In this document: piece after piece, positions 35,284 to 47,465 of the stretch
How positions within the stretch are numbered: the first letter of the stretch is position 1
How the letters are laid out: each line of letters begins with the position of its first letter
Position numbers and translations under genes: made by a program
The notes under the pieces: generated by a model
What the model was told of the DNA's origin: nothing
What the model saw: the letters and a program-made list of their open reading frames with translations, nothing else
Database searches by the model: none
Assembly: GCA_030142905.1 (NCBI GenBank)
Contig: JASJOG010000124.1
Location: 372,001-436,000 of the forward strand
Direction: 5' to 3'
Source: Heliopora coerulea
Taxonomy: Eukaryota > Cnidaria > Anthozoa > Scleralcyonacea > Helioporidae
Length of the DNA: 64,000 nt

Positions 35284-35805
35284 TCATGCATTAATAGTTA
35301 CAACTTCGCATGGTAGCCAGGTCACTTGAAGTTTTCTGAGTGTCGCACTGAAGAAGCCAGCTAGATGGAGTTTCTGGTCTCGGTTGATGTACAAGGTAGC
35401 TCCGATTCCCCGTTTGGTGAACGAACCGTCAGTGACGGTCCAAAATTGATCGGATGGTCGTGGTAGTGTGATGGTCTTGTGTGTTCTGAGGGATGCTTGA
35501 GCGGAATGAACAAACTCGCGCAATGAGTCGGTCCACTGTATGGATTCTCTTGACTGTTGGCCTGCAATAGCGTTCTCTAATGGGGCTATGATTTGTGAAC
35601 ACTTTGGAAGAACACGTCCGAAGACTTTATAGGCTCCGATGAATGAACGTAGTCCGCGTACAGTGTCGGGAAATGGGCAAGAGTAGAGCGTTGTGATACC
35701 GTGGGGGCTGGCTGACAGACGGCCCTGTGTCCATACCCATCCTAGTATGGTGGTGGTACGGGGGCAGATGATGGTCTTGCAAGGAGAAAGATGAAGATTA
35801 CACAT
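35284..35805 (-). pseudogene. Gypsy-type pol fragment (RT end and RNase H start)
   Basis: A 173-codon minus-strand frame. It starts inside the RT connection (LSPCKTIICPRTTTILGW, preceding the usual RT thumb), continues through LRSFIGAYKVFGRVLP, and enters RNase H with TVTDGSFTKRGIGATLY, where the Asp is the first catalytic residue. The family differs from the plus-strand Gypsy at 37-39.6 kb. It is cut at 35805, where a Tigger transposase fragment begins on the opposite strand. Confidence 0.75.
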
Positions 35806-36561
35806 GAAAGGTCGCTACCAGAACATCAAGATCGTGTTTCTACCGCCAAATTGCACATCAGAGATCCAACCGCTAGATCTGGGCATCATACAAGCTTTCA
35901 AGGTGAAATATGTCCAGTTATTGATGACGCACGTGGTGAGCAAGATTGATGAAGAGGACACAGTAGCTGAAGTTTGTCGGTCAATCAACGTTCTGCAGGC
36001 TATAAGATGGATTGCACAGGCATGGCAAGCTGTACAGTCCTCCAGAATCGTCAAATGCTTTGCTAAAATTGGAGTTTTAGATGCGACATGAGATGTTGTC
36101 GAGGGTCAAGCTTCACCTCATGACCAAGACCCGTTTGCTGATCTTGATGAGGATGTCTCTTCAACTGACAGTTTGCTCCAAGAATCATGTGGCCCCGAGA
36201 CAATATCTGTGCAAGATTTTATCGCGTGCGAGAGTTCTCTTCCCCTTTACCGTGAACTTGAACAAAATTGGGAAGATAAATTTTTGGCAAGTCTGACAGT
36301 TGGCTCTGCAAGCGATGACAACGAAGAAAGTGATGACAACGACGTCGAAGAATTGTCTCTTTCAGACGAAACTAAACCAGAGCCAAATATTAAATCTTTT
36401 GGACAGGCAATGAACCAGCTGGAAGAAATTTCGGTATTTCTCACAATTGGCTGACGAACTTTTAAAAATTATTTCTAGCCTGCAGTCTTTGTCTGTGGAA
36501 AGAAGCCGCGCAAATTTAGTACAAAAATCCATAAAGGAATTTTTTAAATCCCAAAAATCAT
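35804..36561 (+). pseudogene. Tigger/pogo-type (DDE_1) transposase, C-terminal part
   Basis: The frame opens just before the last catalytic block: VFLPPNCTSEIQPLDLGII is the DDE_1 signature of Tigger, pogo and CENP-B-like proteins, with the final catalytic Asp in PLDLG. An acidic Ser/Asp-rich tail follows and ends in NLVQKSIKEFF near 36550. One in-frame TGA at 36089 and a frameshift near 36450 break it. The first two catalytic aspartates and the HTH domain lie in the part lost at 35804. It belongs to the element whose right end is at 36881. Confidence 0.82.
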
Positions 36562-36779
36562 GAGTCTTTAACTGCATGTGTTTATTACTTTTAAAATAGT
36601 TTTGTTAAAGGGAGAATTGTATAAATATACTTTTGTTTAAAAGAACTTGAAGATTAAATGTTTCAAACACAACTGTCAAAAAGTATCTTTGCGAGCAAGA
36701 GCTTATTTTACAAACACTGTTAATTTAACGCCACTGAGCCCGCAAAAATGTGTTACATATAGTAACGCCAACTAAAAAC

Positions 36780-36881
36780 ACGCTGGTGTCATATTTCGGG
36801 GTTCCTCTATAATTCGGACACCTCTCTAATACGGACATTTTGCTCTGTCCCTTCGATGTCCGTATTAGAGAGGTTTGACTG
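36780..36881. repeat. Tigger right terminal inverted repeat with internal duplication
   Basis: The strand ending GTTTGACTG at 36881 is followed by TA (36882-36883), the usual target dinucleotide. Reverse-complemented, the tip reads CAGTCAAACCTCTCTAATAC; the CTCTCTAATACGGACA word recurs in inverted form at 36825-36840. The left repeat was not found. Confidence 0.8.
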
Positions 36882-36883
36882 TA

Positions 36884-39615
36884 TTCGGGATATGCTTGTG
36901 CAAAACATCATTCGGCCTAGTTCAAGCCCATGGTCCTCTCGAATAATCTTAGTGCGCAAAAAGGACGGCCAACTAAGATTTTGCGTTGACTACAGAAAAC
37001 TAAATCAAGTAACGAAAAATGACTCACATCCTTTGCCGAGAGTAGATGATACGTTAGACACTTTAAAAGATGCTAGATTGTTTTCGACACTCGATTTACA
37101 TAGCGGCTATTGGCAAATTCCAATGGATCCAAAAGACCAAGCTAAAACAGCCTTTGTGACTCACAATGGGTTTTATGAGTTTTTACGAATGCCGTTCGGT
37201 TTATCGTCTGCGCCATCGACATTTCAACAAACAATGGAAATCGTTCTATCTGGGCTCAGTTTTGAAGTTTGTTTGTGTTATCTTGACGACGTAATTATTT
37301 ATTGTCAAGATTTTGAGCAACATTGCACTCGACTACATACTGTTCTTTCACGGTTTTGGCAACATAATCTTCGGGTAAAGTTAGCAAAATGTACTTTCGC
37401 GGCGAAACTGGTTCGGTTCTTAGGACATTTGATTTCAGAACACTGAGTACAACCCTACCCATTGAAAATCGAGCATGTTAAGAACATAAGTACTCCATGT
37501 TCAGTGAAAGAGGTAAGAACTTTTCTTGGGCTAGCTGGTTATTATAGAAGGTTCATTGCGGGATTTTCTACTTTAGCGGTACCGCTAACCGATCTAACTA
37601 AAAAGAACGCTCAATTTCAATGGTCCGATACATGTGAACAGTCATTTCAACATTTAAAGGAATTACTTTGCTGTGCCCCTGTTTTGTGTTACCCACGTTT
37701 TGACAGAACATTTATTCTACAAACCGACGCTTCTGATGTCGGTTTAGGCGCAGTGCTCTCTCAATTAGACAACCAGGGGAACGAGTCATAGCCTACGCAT
37801 CGCGCACTCTTTCTCCCAGGGAACGGAGATACTCGGCTAAGGAAAAAGAAGCGTTCGCGGTAGTGTTCGGTGTTAGACATTTCCGTGTGTACTTCTTAGG
37901 TAGAAAGTTCGAACTGATTACGGATCATAGCGCATTGCGTTGGCTTCATACCATGGAGCCCACCGATAGGTTAGCGCGCTGGATAATGGATCTCCAGGAA
38001 TTTCAGTTCGAAATCAAACATAAGAACGGCACGTTACACAGTAGCGCCGATGCACTTTCCCGGCTGCGCTCGTCAAACGACGACATTATCGCACGTCCTG
38101 AGCTGGTAAGTGTCGAAGATAAGGACGCGGACAAATTGGCCGTAGATCCCGAAACGACCAGTGCCATCACGATAGAAATAACTCTAACCCTACGAGGTAC
38201 CCAGAGGAACGATCCAATCATTTCCAAAGTTATTGACCACCAGATCAATAACAAACCCAGGCCACAGTTTAGCGAATGGAGTGCTGACCCAGATTTGCGC
38301 TGTTACTGGTTTAATTATGACCGGGTATTTGTTCGGAATGGTTTGCTGACACGTTCACACAGGACCAAGCGTGGTTCCGTCCCGAGTTATTTGATTGTCG
38401 TACCTCGTGCTTTGGTTGAGACGGTGATCAAGGGTGTGCACGACAGCCCCTTATCTGGGCACTTGGGGGTTGCCCGCACGCTTAAGAGAATTAGAACACG
38501 TTTCTTTTGGCCGGGAATGCGCAATCGGTTGAAGACTATGTAGCGGAGTGCCAGGTTTGTGAGCAACGCAAGTTACATGACACATCCGGAAAAGCGCCCA
38601 TGTAATCAATCGAAGTGGGTCAACCCTTCACTTTTTGGGCAATGGACTATATGGGTCCCCTGCCAGTCACTGCAAGAGGCAACAAACACATCCTGGTAAT
38701 AATGGACCACTTCACCAAATGGTGTGAAGCGTTCGCTACAAAGGACCAAAAGGCGACCACAGTAGCCGATGCCTTGGTGAGCAAAGTTTTTTCGCGTTTA
38801 GGTCCCCTGCTGTGCTCCACTCAGATCAGGGAGCAAATTTCGAGAGTAATTTAATGCACGATATTTGCAACATTATGGGCATAATGAAAACCCGTACTAC
38901 CGGATACCACCCTAAGTGTGATGGACTGGTAGAAAGACAGAATAGGACCCTCCGGAATATGTTGTCCGCATTCGCGTCGAAACGAGAGGGCGACTGGGAT
39001 TTATGGTTAGATTCGGTAGTATATGCTTACAACACCAGCAGGCACGAATCGCTAGGTATGTCTCCATACCAACTTGTTTTTGATCGCACTCTTCGTATTC
39101 CCTTGGAACTTGAGCTAGGTTTGCCTTTAGTCGAATCAATGATCCAAACCGAGTACGCACATACGGTACACGGAGTTCTTAAGGATATCAGACAGATCGC
39201 GAACGACAATTTAACAAAGGCTAGGGAAAGGCAGAGTCAACAGCACGATAAGACAAACGCTAACTAGGTTCCCTTTAATGCTGGCCAGGTCGTGTGGCTA
39301 AAGCAGCCAAAGAAATGGAAATTTGGGAGGCGTTGGATTGGTCCTTATAAAGTCGTGAATCGCATGGGGGTGAATTATCAGATCCGTTCCGACTCAGGGA
39401 AGCTTCTTGTTGCACATCACAACAATCTCAAGACTTGCTTGTTGCCCCAAGAAACAGACGATTTGAATAGCTGCGGAAGGGAGACGGAGGATATCGAAGT
39501 CGTCCAACATGAAATCCCCCAGTTCAATGCAACACCGGGACACTCCTCTCACCGGATAAGACCCTCTCATCTCAGGCAAGTGATCCACCCGCCTGATCGG
39601 TACACCAGTTCTTAA
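36884..39615 (+). pseudogene. Gypsy pol polyprotein (RT, RNase H, integrase), broken
   Basis: The reverse transcriptase (36884-37446) contains LRFCVDYRKLNQVT, STLDLHSGYWQIP, FGLSSAPSTFQ and the intact catalytic YLDDV. RNase H (37462-38070) contains LQTDASDVGLGAVLS and FELITDHSALRW. The H2C2 zinc-binding region (about 38440-38590) includes SPLSGHLGVARTLKRI. The integrase core has its three acidic residues in FWAMDYMGPL, LHSDQGANFES and GLVERQNRTLRNML, and a C-terminal SH3-like domain follows (GRRWIGPYKVVNRMG). Breaks are a TGA at 37446, frameshifts near 37785, 38540 and 38820, and a TAG near 39266. Catalytic residues survive, so decay is moderate. Confidence 0.9.
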
Positions 39616-39689
39616 CCATCCCAAACCACCGCCATACTTGAATTTGTCTATTAGTATCTGTTCTCGGGACGAGAACTTAAATGGCGGAA

Positions 39690-39890
39690 CGTAATCCGTT
39701 ACCAGTCTTTGTTAATGAACTTAGACCACAATTTTTACTTTTGTAAATTTTTACTGTGTTTGTCATTGTGTATAAATTTAGCGCAGACTTTCTGGGAGAC
39801 AGAGGGGACACGAGCGCACGGTTGAAGAGTGTTAATAAAGCGCATATTAACCTTCGAGTTGTTGGTCCGTTGGTACCGTGATACGCTACA
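39690..39890 (+). repeat. Gypsy 3' LTR
   Basis: Ends ATACGCTACA at 39890 and contains a polyadenylation signal (TTAATAAAGCGC at about 39831) and a TATA-like TGTATAAATTTAG near 39770. The start is estimated after the AACTTAAATGGCGG tract at 39674-39688 because no 5' LTR is available for comparison. Confidence 0.6.
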
Positions 39891-40124
39891 GCAGAGTCAT
39901 TCAATGTTTGCTCTTTCACTCCGCGGCCTTGTAAACCAGCTCAGTCAGACGTCGGTAATTTCTTAAGTGTCGTAAATTTCGCGCCTAATTTGACTGGCCG
40001 TGTGTGAATGGTCAGTTAACTCACTGTGGCCACCAAAACCAAATGAAAAACAATGAAAAAACAAACTCGATGAGATTTTGTAGCGGAGCCAGTCAAGGGG
40101 AGAAGCCCAAGAGTCGATGAGGGG

Positions 40125-40396
40125 CAGTGGCGTAAATATTGGGGTGGCCTAAGATGATTCTGCACCCTTCCACAAAATTCAAGGCCACTATAAAAAAAGC
40201 CACCCCAAATTTTGTAGTGATGTAATCATCAACATTTATCGAATTTAGTCATTTTCACATTAGCAAGTGAACTAGGTGATATATTTAAGTGTTTGAAATG
40301 CACTCCTTTAAATCTGCTAAAAGATATTGCCTGTTCAAAAATTTACTGAGGCATTACGAAGGCGTCCCAACAAGAAATGTATTAATTACGCCACTG
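40125..40396. mobile_element. hAT-type MITE (272 bp)
   Basis: Left tip CAGTGGCGTAAATATTGG and right tip ATTAATTACGCCACTG are inverted complements with the CAGTGGCG tip common in hAT elements. No open frame inside. The 8-bp target duplication expected for hAT is no longer recognisable. Confidence 0.7.
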
Positions 40397-40868
40397 TACG
40401 GTAGGTGTTGACTTTTAAAAAAGCGTAATGTCGGTCAAGACATATAATATATAAAATTAAACTTGGACAGTATTTTCCTAATATTTGTTTAAAAAAGACT
40501 AAATGATTCGCGAAGGGATAGTGTTACCTAAACTAACAGCGAATTAATGTGAAAAAAATACCTTAAAAAAAAACCCAGAAGAGATTAATAAGAGGCTTTT
40601 GAAATAGAATAAGTGAATTAAATCAGGAATCCGGCGCTTACGTCTTTGTTCACTAGACTAGACTAAAACATCAGGAATATAGGAATGACAAAATACATCC
40701 ATCATAGCATTTGGGGTGCATGGTTTAGTTCACCTGTTCTTTTTATCTCGATGCTGTTGTTTTAACATATGTTAAAACAGTCATATTACCGTTATACGTA
40801 AAATAAAGTTGTTATTCTAAAAGCAATGAAAGCATTTAAATCATGTATCAACAATTGTTACCATAAAT

Positions 40869-41158
40869 TCAGTGTCTGGATAGCACTTTCTGAGATAGAG
40901 TGCGCTCGTTAACCTTATCAAGTGCATCTGCCAATTGGTTTCTATTAGCGTTCCTTTCCATGTAACAGGTAAACATGGTTACAATCTTCGCTGTTTCATC
41001 TTCACCTACTCTTGAACATGTAGGATTTTCAACCTCGTAAGTTGCAAACAGCTTTGTAAAGTAGACTGCTTCCATCCATTTTCGGTCTATTCTTTGTGTT
41101 ATTAGGTCAGTTTCATCGATTTGTGGACGATTTGGTAGTTCTTGTCTTCCTTGGAGTC
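40869..41158 (-). CDS. unrecognised host gene, terminal exon
   Basis: A strong acceptor (TATTTTGGCAG, 41169-41159) opens a 290-nt exon that ends at a stop (40869-40871). The roughly 96 residues are charged, helix-rich and end with NQLADALDKVNERTLSQKVL; the middle has LFATYEVENPTCSRVGEDE. The helical spacing and the closing 'L..AL' pattern recall death-fold adaptor domains (CARD/death/DED), but I cannot assign one and no known motif is decisive. The phase (1) matches the exon at 45532, which supports both as exons of one minus-strand gene with a roughly 4.4-kb intron. AATAAA-like words lie downstream (40798-40805 on minus). Confidence 0.6.
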
Positions 41159-42112
41159 CTGCCAAAATAGAAAACAAATAATTCAATAACAGCAAGCTTT
41201 TAACAGTTCATTAATTCATAATTGTTTATAGTTGGTTTCATTTGAACAAACTCTCCAAATGATTTAGTATGGCATGTATAGATCTTCCATATCTCGATTA
41301 GATCTGGAGATATTCAAATTTATTTAATATGGAAATTAATGATAACCTCTAAAACATTATGACATACTTCAGTTCAAATTTATGTATTGCGATTATTTAA
41401 GGAGAGCAATATAAACTTGGCTCATTTCTCAAGTTCAGGAAACTAAACATAAGTGCATTAAAATAATATTCGCATATTTTCTTCATTAGTCTCCCGACCC
41501 ATTATGCTGGTGAAACAAAACTGAAAAAGAACCAGTTTCTGCCTATTAAAAATCATTTTTCGTTTCCAAAGTAGTCAAGCTAATTTTAATCAAACTTTTG
41601 TAACGCAAACAAATGTCAGAAACAAATACCTAACTGGCTAACCTAGCTATGGATTTAAATGAATAATTCTCCGCGATGGTGAAAGGTTACCTCCGAACTA
41701 ATATTTTACCATGAAAAATAGTAGTCTTTGACTGGTTAATATGATGTGACGCATTCACATCCGAAGTATCGTGTGATCTCGTTTGATTAACTAAATGAAA
41801 TACAAGATTTTGCAACAATCACACTGTTATGTTAAATATATGATGTCAGAGATTATGTCCTTTGAATATCCTAAAAGGTCTAGTTATCTCAAAAAGGAAG
41901 TGACGTATGGAAGACTTTTAAACGCCATCGCTCATCATTTTCAGAAAATTAATTCAAACAAAAAATTAATATATTGTCAACTTCTACTTCAATTAAGATT
42001 AAATGTACATGCTGCAGCAAACCAGTCCTCGATCTTTTAAATGCCATCGCAGTAGCTTTGAACTTTATAGCCACGAATTAACCGCAATCTTAAATCAAAA
42101 TATAAAAATTAT

Positions 42113-42300
42113 TGAGGTGATAGATGAACGATCGTCAAGCTCTATCCTCAGAAAAACGATTTCTGAGCCCTAGACGGGGATCGAACCCGCAATCTTCTAA
42201 TGACCGTTGAGACGCTCTAACCATTGAGCTACGAAGACTCAGATGGTGGGCTAAGGTGCAAGTTCGACATATGTGCGACGTAAGCGGAAGCCACTATATG
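42113..42300 (-). repeat. tRNA-derived SINE, copy 1
   Basis: The tRNA-like body (42164-42240 on minus) has a pairable acceptor stem, A box TAGCTCAATGGTTAGAGC and B box GGGTTCGATCCCC. Its flank ATGATAGATGAACGATCGTC-type sequence recurs in copies 2 and 3. The anticodon arm does not fold properly, so it is not a tRNA gene. Confidence 0.8.
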
Positions 42301-42330
42301 TTAATAATGATATTGATGAAATATATATTT

Positions 42331-42672
42331 TAGAAGTGTGAAAGCTTGGAGATATCTTGAGATGATAGATGAACGATCGTCAACCTCTATCCTCAGAAAA
42401 ACGATTTCTAAGCCCCGTACGGGGATCGAACCCCCAACCTTCTGATGACTGGTGAGACGCTCTAACCATTGAGTTACCACGACTCAGATGGTGATCTAAG
42501 GTGCAAGTTCAACATATGTGCGACCTAAGAGGAAGCTACCTGGTTAGAGCGTCTCACCAGTCGTCAGTGGGTTGGATCCCCGTCTGGGGCTCAGAAATCG
42601 TTTTTCTGAGGATAGAGCTTGACGATCGTTCATCTATCATCTCAAGATATCTCCAAGCTCTCACACTTCTAA
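42331..42672. repeat. SINE copies 2 and 3 forming a 342-bp palindrome
   Basis: Copy 2 (42331-42485, minus) and copy 3 (42541-42672, plus) are inverted relative to each other. Arms of about 130 bp (42331-42467 and 42541-42672) are nearly perfect complements, with a roughly 73-bp loop. Both carry the AGAGCGTCTCACCAGT tRNA-like part. Located in the intron of the 40.9-45.6 kb gene. Confidence 0.8.
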
Positions 42673-43162
42673 AATGCAAATTTCATATAAAAATTATGTC
42701 CGAGTTATAAGAACTATAATCGCGAGTCTTTAGTTAATTCATCGTATGTTCACAATTGTTTGCCTGCTTGCTAAATTTCCTGATAACGTGCTTGCTTACC
42801 TTTCCTGACATTACGACATTCAGGTGTTAACCCGTATCCGTGCCCGCTGGACGGCAGGGGACATGATTAATTGAATCAACTGAATAATCACATACATTTC
42901 CCACTGACATAAATTGCGGAAATTTTCACTATCAATAAAACCAAACTAGTCAGGGTAGAGCTTTCTTTAAAGATCTCATAGAAGATTACTCTACCATTGA
43001 GTCACGACTCATCTTGGCCGAGTCTCAACTTCTAATGTCAAACTCCGAGTCATACGTCCGAGTCCTCTGAAACTGAGTCGAATTTGAGTCACGAGTTCTA
43101 GAATTCAAGTTGTGACACACAAGGTGTGAGTGCATGTGTGTGAGGTATGTTAACTTCAACCA

Positions 43163-43339
43163 ACAGGTGAGTAATCTAGTTCTCGGCGGTTATGAGCCTC
43201 TTGTTGTCAACAGAGAAGGCATTGCTAAAATTATTTTTAAAGTCCCTACAGGATTTGCTTCGCCAATAGGTAATCTGCGTACGGAGATTGTGATGGAACC
43301 TAGCTCCAAAATTATCGGTCATTCCATTGTTTGCCAGGT
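43163..43339 (+). CDS. possible exon of unknown gene
   Basis: Between an acceptor-like AACAG (43158-43162) and a donor-like CAG/GTAATA (43340), the frame reads 59 residues with alternating hydrophobic positions (NLVLGGYEPLVVNREG, then IAKIIFKVPTGF), as in a beta-rich extracellular domain. It runs opposite to the host gene at 40.9-45.6 kb and no partner exon was found. It may be a decayed transposon fragment or chance. Confidence 0.22.
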
Positions 43340-43439
43340 AATATCCTGGCAGCGCAAGTTGGTCCAATATTTTCACTACGGACTCAATGTTTCCAGTCGA
43401 ATGAATCAAAATGTCAGGACGAACAATCTATTGGTTTGA

Positions 43440-45530
43440 GATGTTTTGCAGTAAATAAATGAACTTGGTGTTCTTTAAATAAATTTACAAACCAAGAAGC
43501 TATGTTCCTTGCTATATTTTGATCGATGAATCAAACTGTTACCAACCAGATGTTTAAGCAGAGCACCCGCCATAACAACAGTAATCAAGAGGCCATCGCC
43601 AGAAACTTTGGACATTTGAGCCCGCGTGTCAGTCAGCGTCTTCCAACAAAACCTTAAGAATTTGAAAAATCACAATGGCCGGGAGGCAAGAAAAGCGCTC
43701 TCTTACCGTCGACTATCAACAATTGAACTCGTTATCCTCGGTTGTTTTATACGACACAGGCCTGAGAAGAAGAGTCTTGTTTTACGAAGTGGAGAGAATA
43801 ATCCGTTGCCACGTTGACTATTATCATCGTTCATGGAAAAACAGTTTTGAAATTTGGCAAAATCATATAAATTATTAATGAGTTTTGTTCTATTAGCCAT
43901 GTAACCATCGACAACGAGTGGTGTACTTGTACATGTAATATCAGACAACTTTTAGGTTTCGCGGGTCTTCCCCAAGGTCTGTCCTTTTCTTTTTTTATTC
44001 TTTTTTTTTTTATTTCTTTTTTTTTTTTAAAAAAACCTACCCAACCTTTCGCGGCAAATAGCTTGGAGCAACGTGAACGGCTGCCCTAAATAATTGGAGG
44101 CTCTGAAAGCCCATCTTTTCACCGATAGTTTGATACCAAATGTGGTTTATTCTGATCATTTTTTCTCCATGAAAATGAACGTGTATTTTCAACAGTTCTT
44201 TACACCGGAAGTTGAAGGTCATAATAACCATGGCTAAGAAGAATATTGTAAACTACGCATTTTGAAATGAATTTTGGAACAACTTTGTCGAGGCTCTCTG
44301 ATAAAACGTACTTGGATACGAACAGAGGTAGAGTTGTGTTACTAGATTCTGTCGTTGAAAATTAAAAATCATGTATTTGATTTATGTATTTTTTTTCGTC
44401 AAATATTGCATTCTGCACTACTTCTAAGTGTTTTTATAAGCCTTGAATGGAGCATAAATTTGCCATAACTGACTTCCGAATGGCACAATTTATTTAAATG
44501 GCAGAATTTATTTGTGTTATTTTAGGCAGTAAGAGGTGTAGAATTAGAAGCCGTCGTTGCAAACTTGACAATATAAGTAGTTACAGCTCACAGTGTCATT
44601 GTTTGAATGCTCGCTTATGCAAAGCCTTTTATACTATTTCTTCACAAGTGTTTGCCTTCCATGAAAGACCGCTCTTGTACTGCTGGCGCAATATCCAGAT
44701 TTTTTGGCGATGGGAAGAAATTAGCTCAACCTAAACGGCAACAAAAGCAACAGAACTGTTGAATCAGTCGGGATCGATTTGATACAAGCAGCTCAGTCAG
44801 TCACTGTCTTTGAACAGTTAAAAGGGACCTTAAGCAAGGTTGTGCGATGATGGCAGTACAGCTAAATATGCAATCGAGTTGTTCAAAGTATAAAATTGCC
44901 GTTCAGTTGGATCGCTGACGTTGAGTAACCTCCAAAAAAAACTAAAAAGTTTCTCCCGATGGTTTAGGTTAAACTCAAATAGCAACTTTAGCCGCTCCTT
45001 GAGTCCATATCGTGTTGAATACCTAATGAAAATGATCTTGCGTTTTTCATTCTTTTGTGTTTTGAATGAAAAATAATGTGGTATGAATTTCTTCGGTGTT
45101 CAGCTTTTGTGTTGTATTCACTTTGCTTAAAAACCCTTAACGGTACATTCAATGATACATGGTCTTGAAATGTTTCTACAATGATCGAAGGTTTGAAGAA
45201 GTTGTTCCACTATATCTAAGCACGGCGTTCAGATTAAGTATTTCACGAGATACTTAACGCAGTGCTTATGCATACCCAGACAAACCTCGTTTTATTGATC
45301 TTCGTCATTGACATAAAGTTTTCTTTATCTCGGATTCTCATTCATTTTAACCTTTTAAAGCCAACATACTGCTGGTGAATGGACGTAAGTTCGAAGACTA
45401 AGAGGTGGTACGAAAGTTCTTCTTTCGTTTTAGCACGCCTTCATTCAGTTTGACTTTGGTCAAGAACTTGTTTACTATAAGTATCATTAGCGCGGGCCAG
45501 ACGACCATCAATCAACTATGGATATAGTTA
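43440..45530. other. no gene recognised
   Basis: Presumed intron of the minus-strand host gene. Contains long T-runs near 43990-44030. No exon, RNA gene or repeat boundary identified. Confidence 0.3.
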
Positions 45531-45531
45531 C

Positions 45532-45597
45532 CTGAAATCAGTGCGGTACCTCTTGCTCTTGGTTCACCGACAGGAACAGTCGCAGAAGTCACAATAC
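45532..45597 (-). CDS. unrecognised host gene, penultimate exon
   Basis: A 66-nt phase-1 exon between the acceptor CCAACAG (45604-45598) and the donor GTAACT (45531 down). It encodes IVTSATVPVGEPRARGTAL plus a few residues, with a Gly completed across the splice. The reading phase fits the terminal exon at 41158 exactly. No motif recognised; the sequence looks like a linker. Confidence 0.5.
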
Positions 45598-45609
45598 CTG
45601 TTGGCAACA

Positions 45610-47460
45610 TCCATGAAATAAAATATATTAAGTTTATTATCCCTTACAATTTCTTGCACTTATTTTTACTTCTATCGTAATATTCAGAACGTAGGTTTTA
45701 AAAACAATGTCTCACAGTTCAAGTACAGTTTTTTTCTGCACCTGAATTTTACTGTAACAGAGGGAACATCTCGTTAACACACAACAAATGTTTTTAACTT
45801 AGTGACTTTTGTATGGTTATGAACCTGTTTCCCTATCCTTAAACTGATAATTTCACCCATTACAGTCATAAATAAAACAACTGAACTTGGTAATCTCGTT
45901 GATCGTGCAAAGCACCGTTGGATGGCATTCTGTTTGGGAGACTGGAGAGGGAGGTAAAAGGAACGCCCACCAAAATCCTATTCAAAAGTGCGACTTTGTG
46001 ACCAAAACCTTCGGTTAAATTCCCATTGGTTTACCTGAGTCACGTGTCAACAACTTGTTAATATTACATAAGATATCATTCCAGTTGGCTGTATTTCGTG
46101 ACAAATAGGTAGAGTTTAATGAAATTTGAAATAAACATAACATTTACAATCATAAATGTCATTTGTGGCCAGTCGAAAGCAGCATTCAAGATTGATGTTG
46201 GAACAAGCTTTGCTTGATATGTCTGAGCGTCAATAGTATGAAATTAATTTGAAACCCGAACTGCGACAGTCAATAATAAATTTACGTAAAGGTCGGAATG
46301 TTAGTACTGGTTTCCCACAAGATTTCGATTTTTCAGGTGTTTGCAATAGCAAAATTAAGATCCTCTGCTCCAGATGCAAAAACTACCAGGCAATGTCCAT
46401 CCTATCTAGTCATTTGTCCTCTATAAGATCAAGTATGACTACCGACCAGGTAGTTGAAGACAAAATCGCTCAGAATCGCGGCTTCTTCGCTTACTGAAAT
46501 GACTCTAAATAACTCGCGTCTGCCGAGATTGTGCAACTGACAGCTGTCCAGAGAATACTTAAAGATCTAAATTCAAGTCTTCGATTCCCATATTGTTGAA
46601 CCATTGACTGCTAAGAGTAAGAGGTTACGTATTATTTATCTCATTCCGTAACTTCTTGAAGAAATTTGTTGTACAAGAACATTGTAATTGATTATTACAG
46701 ACCTATACATTGACAAACTTCGGCGTTCCATTACCCATCGCCAACAAAATGTGCCTAAAAATACAGAGTTAGCTACTTTAATTCATAGTTAAATGAGTTT
46801 ATGCCGAGATGTTTTCAATTGAAACTTTCTCCCCGGAATGACATTCCGGTGCTCACAAAAACACATCCTAAAGGCATACTTTGGCGTACTTCTGTCCACT
46901 TGTTACGAATGAGACTAAGGGTGCTTAATTGTAAACAGCACGACTTTAAAAAAAGTGAAATCACGAAATTTTATTGAACTTTTGCTTCCGCTATACGGTT
47001 TCTCGACGTGAACTGATTCAGTTGAAAAACCGCAACCCAGCAAAAAGAACTCTGTCAATTTTTCGGTTCGTACTATATTATGCCTAAACGAATTCCATTC
47101 GTTTGATAACTTGGTTTAAATAAACAAATTTGGACCAGGCCGAAAAACCACGGTTACATCAAGACTACTCAGAAAGGATCTTGATATCAAATAGGTATAT
47201 AAAGTCGGCTAATGCCTCTTATCCTACCCGTGCAACGGGAGGATTCTAATGCGATTGCCAAGGAACACGAATCACAACAATTTTGATGCAAACGGTTCAA
47301 TCCTTCCAGCATTTGATGAAGAATGTGCGTGTAGACAATAACGTCACGAAAATGTAAGATTACGTATGTCAGAGATAACGATAGACAGGATATTCTGGAC
47401 CACTCAACACCGGATCAATAACTTTCTATCACCAAAAATTTAGCTTCGGTTACCTTTTTC
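45610..47460. other. no gene recognised
   Basis: AT-rich; the 82-codon frame at 46249-46497 has no recognisable domain. Confidence 0.3.
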
Positions 47461-47465
47461 TACTA

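Larger units (their letters stand above)
36884..39890 (+). mobile_element. Gypsy LTR retrotransposon, 5'-truncated
   Basis: Contains RT, RNase H and integrase in Gypsy order and ends in a 3' LTR. The 5' LTR, gag and protease are missing; the element starts in RT directly after the Tigger end at 36881. Confidence 0.88.

Noticed and set aside
42164..42485. Functional tRNA genes on the minus strand
   Set aside because: Acceptor stem, A box and B box are present, but the anticodon arm does not pair and conserved flanks extend far beyond a tRNA. The three copies behave as a SINE.
43990..44035. Poly-T run as a retroposon tail
   Set aside because: No element body with target duplication could be found on either side.
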